64,000 bases of DNA from Pseudomonas benzenivorans (GTDB taxonomy: Bacteria; Pseudomonadota; Gammaproteobacteria; Pseudomonadales; Pseudomonadaceae). Numbering within the stretch: position 1 is the first letter of the stretch; every line of letters starts with the position of its first letter. Under the pieces are notes generated by a model that did no database searches, was not told the DNA's origin, and saw only the letters and a program-made list of their open reading frames with translations. Positions 51,031 through 58,532 of this stretch are shown in pieces. Both the position numbers and the translations under genes were made by a program. The stretch lies in contig NZ_CP073346.1 of assembly GCF_024397895.1 (NCBI RefSeq), positions 2,356,001 to 2,420,000 on the forward strand. The letters run 5' to 3'.

Positions 51031-51301
51031 GACAGCATCTCGATAACGAACGCCGTGGCGTTCAGGCCTCTATCAGCCCGCCGGGCAGCCCCCGGGCGGA
51101 CGACATCGCTGCGGCGCAAGAGCCAGGCGCAAGCCTGTTCATACGCCCTCCAGGCTGCATGCCGTCCCGGCACCGCGGACGTCTGCCCGCCTGGAGAAAT
51201 TGTACTGAAACCTGCTAAAGTGACCGCGACAAATACAGGTCAATACGCATTGAGGCCCATAGTATGATCATTACAATCATCGTCAAGGAATTTATTGTTC
51301 T
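51031..51301. promoter_or_regulatory. doeA / enuR divergent promoter region
   Basis: 271 bases, GC-rich at the doeA end and AT-rich in the last 100. It holds TGTACTGA (51201-51208) and ATCATTACA (51267-51275), both also found before uehB, and the inverted repeat ATGAT-N7-ATCAT (51264-51280). ATTGT-N6-ACAAT (51294-51309) spans the enuR start codon. These are candidate EnuR or DoeX sites; none is proven. Confidence 0.5.
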
Positions 51302-52702
51302 ATGACAATTGACCTGAAGCCCTTTATCCGCTCCGGCCAACCCAAGTACCTGGCCATCGGCAATGCCCTGACCGAGGCGATCAACAGCGGTGCGCTGCTG
51401 CCCGGCAGCAAGCTGCCGACCCACCGCGAGCTGGCCGAGACCTTGGGCGTCAGCGTGCAGACGGTGAGCAACGCCTACGCCCACGCCGAGAAACAGGGCG
51501 CCATCTACGCCCAGGTCGGCAGCGGCACCTTCGTGCGCAGCCGCCACGTCAGCCACGAGTCGGACTACCTGTCCACCGACGAGCATGAAGACCCCCACCG
51601 CGGCATCGACCTGTCCACCGCCCATCCGGTCTGCACCCAACGCCACGTCAAGCTCTACCGCGAGGGTCTGGAGCGCCTGGCACGGGAGGGCCGCGACGAC
51701 TTCATCACCTCCTTCCACCCGACCCAGGGCCTGACCCAGCACCGCGAAGTGGTCTGCACCTGGCTGGCGCAGCAGAAGATGCCGGCCAACCCCGACCACA
51801 TGCTGTTCTGCAACGGCGCCGCCCATGCCCTGACCATCGCCATGGCCACCGTGCTCAAGCCCGGCGACACGGTGCTGTGCGAGCGGGAGACCTGCATGCT
51901 GCTGCTGGCCCTGGCGCAGACCCTGCATTTCAACCTCAAGGGGCTGGCCACCGACGATCAGGGCCTGCTGCCCGACGCACTGGAGGCGGCCTGCAAGCAG
52001 GGCGGCGCGCGGGTGCTGTTCTGCACCCCGACCATGAACAACCCGACCAGCGACACCATGGGCCTGGAGCGCCGCCAGGCGATCGCCGAGCTGGCGCGGC
52101 GCTACGACCTGACGGTGGTGGAGGACGACGTCTACGGCGCCCTGCAGCCGGACCGCCACCCGCCGCTGTCGGCGCTGATCCCGGAGCGCAGCTTCTACGC
52201 CACCAGCCTGACCAAGGTCACCCTGCCGGGCATGCGCGCCGGCTACCTGATCACCCCGCCACACCTGGTGCAGCAAGCCATCGGCCGCCTGCGCAGCACC
52301 ACCTGGATGGCCACCCTGATGCCGTTCGAGATCGCCAGCTGGTGGATGCAGGACGGTACCCTGGAGCGCATGGTCGCCTTCCAGCAGCAGGAGTTCGCGG
52401 CGCGCCAGCAGCTCGCCCGCCAGTTGCTCGACGCCTGCCGCTTCAGGGCCCATCCCAATGGCATGCACATCTGGGCCGAGTTGCCGGCGCACTGGCAGCC
52501 GGAGAAGTTCGCCCGCCGCGCGCGCCAGGAAGGGGTGATGATCTTCCCCGCCGAGCCCTTCCTGGCCACCCCCGACCGCAGCAACCAGCACGTGCGCATC
52601 AGCCTGGGCGCCGAACAGAGTCGCTCGCGCCTGCAGGCCGGGCTGGCTACGCTCAATGGGCTGTTCGGCGAAACCCCGCCGCCCATGCATTTCGTGTTCT
52701 AA
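51302..52702 (+). CDS. enuR: MocR/GntR-type regulator with aminotransferase-like domain (EnuR)
   Basis: 466 aa. GntR winged helix (about 10-80, AIGNALTEAINSGALLPGSKLPTHRELAETLGVSVQTVSNAYA) joined to a fold type I aminotransferase-like domain with PLP lysine K305 (TSLTKVTLPGMRAGYL) and the D-x-Y motif VVEDDVYG near 273. EnuR is the PLP-dependent repressor of ectoine catabolic genes; pathway intermediates N-alpha-acetyl-diaminobutyrate and diaminobutyrate relieve repression by reacting with PLP. It sits between doeA (divergent) and uehBC (downstream, 147-base gap). AAGGAA is 12 bases before the ATG. Confidence 0.92.
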   Translation: MTIDLKPFIRSGQPKYLAIGNALTEAINSGALLPGSKLPTHRELAETLGVSVQTVSNAYAHAEKQGAIYAQVGSGTFVRSRHVSHESDYLSTDEHEDPHRGIDLSTAHPVCTQRHVKLYREGLERLAREGRDDFITSFHPTQGLTQHREVVCTWLAQQKMPANPDHMLFCNGAAHALTIAMATVLKPGDTVLCERETCMLLLALAQTLHFNLKGLATDDQGLLPDALEAACKQGGARVLFCTPTMNNPTSDTMGLERRQAIAELARRYDLTVVEDDVYGALQPDRHPPLSALIPERSFYATSLTKVTLPGMRAGYLITPPHLVQQAIGRLRSTTWMATLMPFEIASWWMQDGTLERMVAFQQQEFAARQQLARQLLDACRFRAHPNGMHIWAELPAHWQPEKFARRARQEGVMIFPAEPFLATPDRSNQHVRISLGAEQSRSRLQAGLATLNGLFGETPPPMHFVF

Positions 52703-52849
52703 AACAGGGAAAAATCATTACACACGCCCCAACATGGAACAAATGTACTGATCCAAATATTTAATTGACATGGTTTTTTGCCAGGGATAAGGTCTGGCTT
52801 CCACAACAAGAACAGCGTCCGCCGATTAGACGACGGACCGGAGGTGGCT
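52703..52849 (+). promoter_or_regulatory. uehBC promoter region
   Basis: AT-rich gap after enuR. A perfect -35 box TTGACA is at 52765-52770; 17 bases on is TAAGGT (52788-52793), a poor -10. Upstream lie ATCATTACA (52714-52722) and TGTACTGA (52744-52751), words shared with the doeA/enuR region. GAGGTGG is the uehB ribosome site. Confidence 0.5.
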
Positions 52850-53386
52850 ATGTCTTGGTTGCACAAGTTGGATTGGCTGCTGGAAAAGCTCGAGGCCTTC
52901 ATCCTCGCCAGCGCCATCCTGCTGATGGCCGTGAACTCGGTCGGCAATGTGTTCGGCCGTTACCTGTTCAACCAGAGCATCTACTTCTCCGAGGAGCTCA
53001 ACCAGTTCCTCATCATCTTCGTCACCTTCGTCGGTTGCAGCTACGCCGCCCGGCAGAACCGCCACATCAGCATGAGCGCCTTCATCGAGCACCTGACCGG
53101 CAAGCCCGCGGCCGCCAGCCTGCTGCTGATCAACCTGCTCACCGCCGCGCTGATGCTCTGGCTGACCTGGGCGGCGATCGGCTACGTGGAGTCGGCCGCC
53201 CGCGTCGGCCGCTCCTCCTCGGCGCTGCAGATGCCGCTGCACTACGTCTACCTGGTGATTCCCCTGGGTCTGGGCATGACCGGCCTGCAGTTCCTGCGCC
53301 ACGCCTTCACCCAGCTGCTGGTCCTACTCGGCCGCCGCGAGGCGCCGCCCCGCCACGTCGACGCCCCTCTTCCGCCGCAACCCTGA
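52850..53386 (+). CDS. uehB: TRAP transporter small permease
   Basis: 178 aa DctQ-type subunit with 4 hydrophobic helices (about 17-37, 47-68, 90-112, 130-153) and the family stretch NVFGRYLFNQSIYFSEELNQFLIIFVTFVG. It pairs with UehC and UehA for sodium-driven ectoine uptake. The ATG at 52850 directly follows GAGGTGG; the earlier in-frame start is in the AT-rich leader. uehC begins 12 bases after the stop. Confidence 0.9.
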   Translation: MSWLHKLDWLLEKLEAFILASAILLMAVNSVGNVFGRYLFNQSIYFSEELNQFLIIFVTFVGCSYAARQNRHISMSAFIEHLTGKPAAASLLLINLLTAALMLWLTWAAIGYVESAARVGRSSSALQMPLHYVYLVIPLGLGMTGLQFLRHAFTQLLVLLGRREAPPRHVDAPLPPQP

Positions 53387-53398
53387 GTCCTTGCCGCC

Positions 53399-54682
53399 AT
53401 GGATATGACCACCGCCCTGCTGCTCATCATGCTGGTCCTGCTGCTGGCAGGCTTCCCGATGATGACCACGCTGCTGGCCGCTGCCGCCGCCGGCTTCATG
53501 TTCTTCTTCACCATGGGCCCGGAGTTCATCGTTCAGCAGATGATCGCCGGCATCCGCCCCGCCGCCCTGGTGGCGGTGCCGATGTTCATCCTCGCCGCCG
53601 ACATCATCACCCGCGGCGCCACCGCCAATCGCCTGCTGGACGTGGCCATGGCCTTCGTCGGCCACGTGCGCGGCGGCATGGCGGTGACCACGGCCCTGAG
53701 CTGCGCGCTGTTCGGCGCCCTGTCCGGCTCGACCCAGGCCACCGTGGTGGGAGTCGGCAGCATCATGCGGCCGAAGATGCTGCAACAGGGCTACAAGGAC
53801 AGCTTCGCCATGTCGCTGATCATCAACGCCTCGGACATCGCCCTGCTGATTCCACCGAGCATCGGCATGATCATCTACGGCGTGGTGTCCGGCACCTCGG
53901 TGGCGGAGCTGTTCATCGCCGGCATCGGTCCGGGCCTGCTGCTGATGACCCTGCTGGCCGGCTACTGCTACGTCTATGCGCGGATCACCGGCATTCCCAA
54001 GGCGGAGAAATTCAGCTGGATGGAACGCCTGGTCACCTGCCGCCGCGCCATCCTGCCGCTGCTGCTGCCGGTGATGACCATCGGCGGCATCTACACCGGA
54101 GTGTTCAGCCCCACCGAGGCGGCCGCGGTGTCGGTGCTCTATGCCCTGGTCCTGGAAATGCTGATCTACCGTCGGGTCAAGTTCAGCGAGCTGTCGTCGA
54201 TCGCCCTGTCCACCGGGCTGATCACCGCCGTGGTGTTCATCCTGGTGGCGGCCGGCTCGGCCTTCTCCTGGGTGATCTCGTTTGCCCAGATCCCGCAGCA
54301 GATCCTCAGCGGCATCGGCATCATGAGCGCCTCGCCGACCGAGTTGCTGATCATCATCTCGATCGCCTTCTTCATCGGCTGCATGTTCGTCGACCCGATC
54401 GTGGTGATGCTGATCCTGGTGCCGATCTTCGCCCCGGCGGTGCGCCTGTCCGGGCTCGATCCGGTGCTGGTCGGCACCATTATCACCCTGCAGGCGGCCA
54501 TCGGCTCGGCGACGCCGCCATTCGGCTGCGACATCTTCACCGCCATCGCCGTGTTCCGTCGCCCCTACGTCGACGTGGTGCGCGGCAGCCTGCCGTTCTT
54601 CCTCATCCTGCTGCTGATGTCGGTGCTGCTGATCATGTTCCCGCCGATCACCCTGTTCCTGCGCGACCTGGCGTTCCGCTAG
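53399..54682 (+). CDS. uehC: TRAP transporter large permease
   Basis: 427 aa DctM-type permease with 11-12 helices. Typical motifs: ALFGALSGSTQATVVGVGSIMRPKM near 100, INASDIALLIPPSIGMIIYGVVSGTSVAELFIAGIGPG near 142 and IGSATPPFGCDIF near 367. It moves ectoine/hydroxyectoine released by UehA across the inner membrane. No clear ribosome site, so coupling to uehB is likely. A strong terminator follows. Confidence 0.92.
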   Translation: MDMTTALLLIMLVLLLAGFPMMTTLLAAAAAGFMFFFTMGPEFIVQQMIAGIRPAALVAVPMFILAADIITRGATANRLLDVAMAFVGHVRGGMAVTTALSCALFGALSGSTQATVVGVGSIMRPKMLQQGYKDSFAMSLIINASDIALLIPPSIGMIIYGVVSGTSVAELFIAGIGPGLLLMTLLAGYCYVYARITGIPKAEKFSWMERLVTCRRAILPLLLPVMTIGGIYTGVFSPTEAAAVSVLYALVLEMLIYRRVKFSELSSIALSTGLITAVVFILVAAGSAFSWVISFAQIPQQILSGIGIMSASPTELLIIISIAFFIGCMFVDPIVVMLILVPIFAPAVRLSGLDPVLVGTIITLQAAIGSATPPFGCDIFTAIAVFRRPYVDVVRGSLPFFLILLLMSVLLIMFPPITLFLRDLAFR

Positions 54683-54703
54683 CGCAGCGGCTTGCCGGCC
54701 AAC

Positions 54704-54755
54704 AAAAAATCCCGCTGCCAGCTCGACGTCGATCGAGCTGGCAGCGGGATTTTTT
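54704..54755. terminator. Bidirectional terminator at the island end
   Basis: A long perfect stem: ATCCCGCTGCCAGCTCGA pairs with TCGAGCTGGCAGCGGGAT, with A run before and T run after. It ends uehC on the plus strand and the M23 gene on the minus strand, whose stop codon it abuts. Confidence 0.93.
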
Positions 54756-55651
54756 CATTCGCCACCGACGGCGAAGTTGGGCAGGCTGTCGACCGGCTGG
54801 GTGAAGCTGAAGGGGATTGATTCCAGGGCCAGGCCGACGTTGCGCTGCACCACGAAGTGCAGATGCGGGCCGGTGCTGTTGCCGGTGTTGCCGGAGCGCG
54901 CGATCTGCTGGCCGGCCTTCACCCGGAGGCCTTCCTGGACCCTTACCGAACCCTTCATCAGGTGCAGGTAGACGCCCATGGTGCCGTCGTCGTGGAGGAT
55001 GCGCACGTAGTTGCCGGAGGGGTTGTTGCCCCGTCCGCTCTGCTGGTTCTCGGTCTTCACCACCACGCCGCTGCGCGCCGCCACTATGGGCGTGCCCTCG
55101 GGCATGGCGATGTCCAGGGCATAGCGGCCCTTGGGCGTGAAGTGGCTGTACTTGCCATTGGCGCCCTGACTCAGGCGGAACGGCCCGCCGCGCCAGGGCA
55201 GTGGATAACGCTGCTCGGTCGGCACCAGTCGCGGGTCGCCGAGGGCGTAGCGCAGCTTCGGCGTGTAGCGCAGCGGCTGTTCGGCATCGCGCGGGGCCAG
55301 GGTGGCCAGGCGAATCTTGCTGCGCGGCGGCAAAACCCAGGTGATCGGCTGATCCGGGGCGCCGACGGCATTGTCGACATCCACCAGCTTCAGTTCGATC
55401 TGCACCGGCGCGTACAGGTCGTTGCGCACCTGCAACGTCTCACCGGCGGCGTGCTTGCGGGTTTCCAGCTTCACCTGGTTGTCCAGGCGCTCGACCATGC
55501 GATCGCGGAACACGAACACCTGGGCGCCCGGTGCGGCCTGGTCGGAATAGGTCACCACACCGTTGGCATCGGTGTACTTGTAGATGGTCAAGGCCGCAAC
55601 CTGGCCGGCTGCGGACAATAGACTGCAGAGTAGTATCAGACGCCCTAGCAT
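54755..55651 (-). CDS. Exported M23-type peptidase with DUF4124 N-terminus
   Basis: 298 aa. Signal peptide about 1-20, a DUF4124-like domain (LTIYKYTDANGVVTYSDQ, about 21-70), a beta-rich linker and an M23/LytM domain (about 170-285). Two conserved parts are clear: GTPIVAARSGVVVKTEN and the HLH motif in GPHLHFVV. The first zinc site is changed: instead of HxxxD there is RYALD, with a His (SHF) 10 residues before the Asp. It may be an active variant with a displaced ligand or a non-catalytic cell wall-binding protein. Confidence 0.85.
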   Translation of the reverse strand: MLGRLILLCSLLSAAGQVAALTIYKYTDANGVVTYSDQAAPGAQVFVFRDRMVERLDNQVKLETRKHAAGETLQVRNDLYAPVQIELKLVDVDNAVGAPDQPITWVLPPRSKIRLATLAPRDAEQPLRYTPKLRYALGDPRLVPTEQRYPLPWRGGPFRLSQGANGKYSHFTPKGRYALDIAMPEGTPIVAARSGVVVKTENQQSGRGNNPSGNYVRILHDDGTMGVYLHLMKGSVRVQEGLRVKAGQQIARSGNTGNSTGPHLHFVVQRNVGLALESIPFSFTQPVDSLPNFAVGGE

Positions 55652-55798
55652 ATCGACTCGGATCTTATGGCTTTTTGATATCCGGTCCCCGAAGACTAGC
55701 AGCCCCCCGAGCGTGGCGCGAGGCGCCGCACCCGGGGTTGTGAGCCAGCTCGCGTCGCCGGACCGCGGCGCGACCAGCGGTACAGCGCGGCCGGCAAC

Positions 55799-56698
55799 TC
55801 AGGCGCCGGGGCTGAAATGCTTCTGCGCGGTGCCGCGGGCGATCAACCGCGACAAATAGTCGAGCTTCTGCGGGTCGCGGTCGACGAAACGCAGGGTCAG
55901 CTGCAGCCACTCGCTGTCGGGCTTCGGTTCGAAGGCGGCGACGGCATGCAGGTAGCCGTTGAGCCGGGCCACTTCACCGCCCTCGCCCTGCTCCAGATCC
56001 AGTACCGCGCTTTCCAGCACCTGGGGCAGCGATTCGCCGCGTTTGACCACCAGCAGCGCCTCCTTGAGACTCAGCGCCTTGATCACGCAGGCCGTGGTGC
56101 CGCCCGGCAGGCGCAGTTGCCCCTGACCACGCCCGGCGGTGATTGCCCGCGCCGCCGGTTTCGGCGCCAACGGCTGCACGCCGGCAGCGGGCTTCGCCGG
56201 ATCACCGTCGTCGCTCTTGATCACTTCCGCCTTGCCGCCGGTCAGGGCGGCCAGGGAGTCATTGGCAAAGCCGGTGGCCAGGGCCTTGGGCCCCTGAGAC
56301 TGGAGCGCCTGCAGCTTGCCGGTGCGGCTCAGGGCCTTCCTCACCTTGGTGACCAGCTGCTCGTTGGAGAAGGGTTTGCCGATGAAGTCCGAGACCCCGG
56401 CCTGGATCGCCTGCACCACGTTTTCCTTGTCACCGCGGCTGGTCACCATGATGAAGGGGATGCCCTTCAGGACCTCCTCCTCGCGACACCAGCTGAGCAG
56501 TTCGAGGCCCGACATCTCGGGCATCTCCCAGTCGCAGAGGATCAGGTCGATGGCGACCCGGCCAAGCAGCTGCTGGGCCTTGCGCCCGTTGATGGCTTCG
56601 TGGATCTGCACGCCCGGAAAGTGGTCGCGCAGCCCCTTCTTCACCAAATCGCGGATGAAGGTCGCGTCGTCCACCACCAGCACGTTGACTCTACTCAT
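55799..56698 (-). CDS. Response regulator with PilZ-like C-terminus
   Basis: 299 aa. CheY-type receiver (1-122) with D10-D11, phospho-acceptor D56 (LCDWEMP) and K in DFIGKPF. A Pro/Ala-rich linker (about 140-195) leads to a C-terminal domain (about 200-299) that looks like PilZ by its ending LQLTLRFVDRDPQKLDYLSRLIARG, but lacks a clear RxxxR c-di-GMP motif. No DNA-binding domain is seen. It is conserved between the M23 gene and phoU in pseudomonads; partner kinase unknown. GGGGAG precedes the ATG. Confidence 0.82.
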   Translation of the reverse strand: MSRVNVLVVDDATFIRDLVKKGLRDHFPGVQIHEAINGRKAQQLLGRVAIDLILCDWEMPEMSGLELLSWCREEEVLKGIPFIMVTSRGDKENVVQAIQAGVSDFIGKPFSNEQLVTKVRKALSRTGKLQALQSQGPKALATGFANDSLAALTGGKAEVIKSDDGDPAKPAAGVQPLAPKPAARAITAGRGQGQLRLPGGTTACVIKALSLKEALLVVKRGESLPQVLESAVLDLEQGEGGEVARLNGYLHAVAAFEPKPDSEWLQLTLRFVDRDPQKLDYLSRLIARGTAQKHFSPGA

Positions 56699-56805
56699 CG
56701 GCCACTCCCCCTCGAATGGTCCCTAGCATAGTCGCGGCGGCTGGCCCCTGACCAACCCTAAAGCGGCGAAGGGCGACGCAGGTCCGCTCTCGGCACCATC
56801 CGACC

Positions 56806-57537
56806 TCAGGCCTTCTTGCCGCCGCCCTGCACTTCTTCCTTCATGCGGGCCAGGCCGATGTGCTTCACGTCGGTGCCGCGCACCAGATAGATCACCAGTT
56901 CGGCGATGTTGCGCGCGTGGTCGCCGATGCGCTCCAGCGAGCGCAGCGCCCAGATCACGTTGAGTACCCGGGAGATCGAACGCGGGTCTTCCATCATGTA
57001 GGTGACCAGCTCGCGCAGGGCGGTCTTGTACTCACGGTCGACGGTCTTGTCGAACTGCGCCACCGACAGGGCCAGGTCGGCATCGAAACGGGCGAAGGCG
57101 TCCAGCGCCTGCTGCACCATCTTGCGCACCTGGTCGCCGATATGGCGGATCTCCACGTAGCCGCGCGGCGACTCGCCTTCCTCGCACAGGAGGATGGCGC
57201 GCTTGGCGATCTTGGTCGACTCGTCGCCGATGCGCTCCAAGTCAATCACCGACTTGGAGATGCTGATGATCAGGCGCAGGTCCGAGGCCGCCGGCTGCCG
57301 GCGGGCGAGGATGCGCACGCATTCCTCGTCGATGTTGCGCTCCATCAGGTTGATCTGCTCGTCGACCTCACGCACCTGCTCGGCCAGACCGGAGTCGGCT
57401 TCGATCAGCGCGGTAACTGCGTCGTTGACCTGTTTCTCGACCAGGCCGCCCATGGCCAGGAAGTGACTGCGCACCTCCTCGAGCTCGGCGTTGAACTGCT
57501 GGGAGATGTGGTGGGTGAGGCTGTCTTTGTTGATCAT
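56806..57537 (-). CDS. phoU: Phosphate uptake regulator PhoU
   Basis: 243 aa, all helical, with two PhoU repeats of three helices each carrying the acidic ExxxD metal motifs (DLERIGDESTKIAKRA near 98 and SLERIGDHARNIAELVIYL near 200). It links the Pst transporter to PhoR and keeps PhoB off when phosphate is plentiful. AAGG precedes the ATG; pstB ends 91 bases upstream. Confidence 0.97.
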   Translation of the reverse strand: MINKDSLTHHISQQFNAELEEVRSHFLAMGGLVEKQVNDAVTALIEADSGLAEQVREVDEQINLMERNIDEECVRILARRQPAASDLRLIISISKSVIDLERIGDESTKIAKRAILLCEEGESPRGYVEIRHIGDQVRKMVQQALDAFARFDADLALSVAQFDKTVDREYKTALRELVTYMMEDPRSISRVLNVIWALRSLERIGDHARNIAELVIYLVRGTDVKHIGLARMKEEVQGGGKKA

Positions 57538-57628
57538 GTGCGAACCCTTGAATTAACCGAACACGTTTACCCTAGCAACGCTGCTGGCGGAGGCAGCCGA
57601 CGCCGGCCCGAGCACTCCGCCATGACCA

Positions 57629-58462
57629 TTAGCCATAGCGGCCGGTGATGTAGTCCTCGGTCTGCTTCTTCTCCGGGTTGGTGAACAGGGTGTCGGTGTC
57701 GCCGTACTCGATCAGCTTGCCCATGTACATGAACGCCGTGTAGTCCGACACCCGCGCCGCCTGCTGCATGTTGTGGGTAACGATGACGATGGTGTACTTG
57801 GATTTCAGTTCGTAGATCAGCTCTTCCACCTTCAGGGTGGAGATCGGGTCGAGCGCCGAGCACGGCTCGTCGAGCAGCAGCACTTCCGGCTGCACCGCCA
57901 CGGTACGGGCGATCACCAGACGCTGCTGCTGACCGCCGGACAGGCCCAGGGCCGAATCGTGCAGACGGTCCTTGACCTCGTCCCACAGCGCCGCGCTCTT
58001 CAGCGCCCACTCCACGGTCTCGTCGAGCACGCGCTTCTGGTTCACGCCCTGGATGCGCAGGCCGTAGACCACGTTCTCGTAGATGCTCTTGGGGAACGGG
58101 TTGGGCTTCTGGAACACCATGCCGACGCGACGGCGCAGTTCGGCCACGTCTTCGCCCTTGCGGTAGATGTTGTGCCCGTCGAGGTTGATCTCGCCTTCCA
58201 CGCGACAGCCATCGACCAGGTCGTTCATGCGATTGAAGGTGCGCAGCAGGGTCGACTTGCCGCAGCCGGACGGGCCGATGAAGGCGGTCACGCGCTCGCG
58301 CGGGATGTTCAGTTTGACGTCGAACAAGGCCTGCTTGTCGCCATAGAACAGGTTGAGGCCAGGTACTTCGATGGCCACGGTTTCCTTGCTCATGTCGAGG
58401 CTCTGCTTGTCGCGGCCCAGCGCAGACATGTCGATGCCGTGGGTCTGTGGTTGATGCTGCAT
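57629..58462 (-). CDS. pstB: Phosphate ABC transporter ATP-binding protein
   Basis: 277 aa. Walker [10 protein letters not shown] (63-71), ABC signature LSGGQQQR, Walker [14 protein letters not shown], and the H-loop VTHNMQQ. It powers PstCA. GGGAG before the ATG supports the long start; the N-terminal stretch of about 23 residues with [13 protein letters not shown] is conserved in pseudomonads. Confidence 0.97.
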   Translation of the reverse strand: MQHQPQTHGIDMSALGRDKQSLDMSKETVAIEVPGLNLFYGDKQALFDVKLNIPRERVTAFIGPSGCGKSTLLRTFNRMNDLVDGCRVEGEINLDGHNIYRKGEDVAELRRRVGMVFQKPNPFPKSIYENVVYGLRIQGVNQKRVLDETVEWALKSAALWDEVKDRLHDSALGLSGGQQQRLVIARTVAVQPEVLLLDEPCSALDPISTLKVEELIYELKSKYTIVIVTHNMQQAARVSDYTAFMYMGKLIEYGDTDTLFTNPEKKQTEDYITGRYG

Positions 58463-58532
58463 GGGATGCTCCCTACGCTATCAAATCGTTGGCCGCGCCC
58501 GCGCCATGACGGGCAGCGGCAGAATAAGGGTC

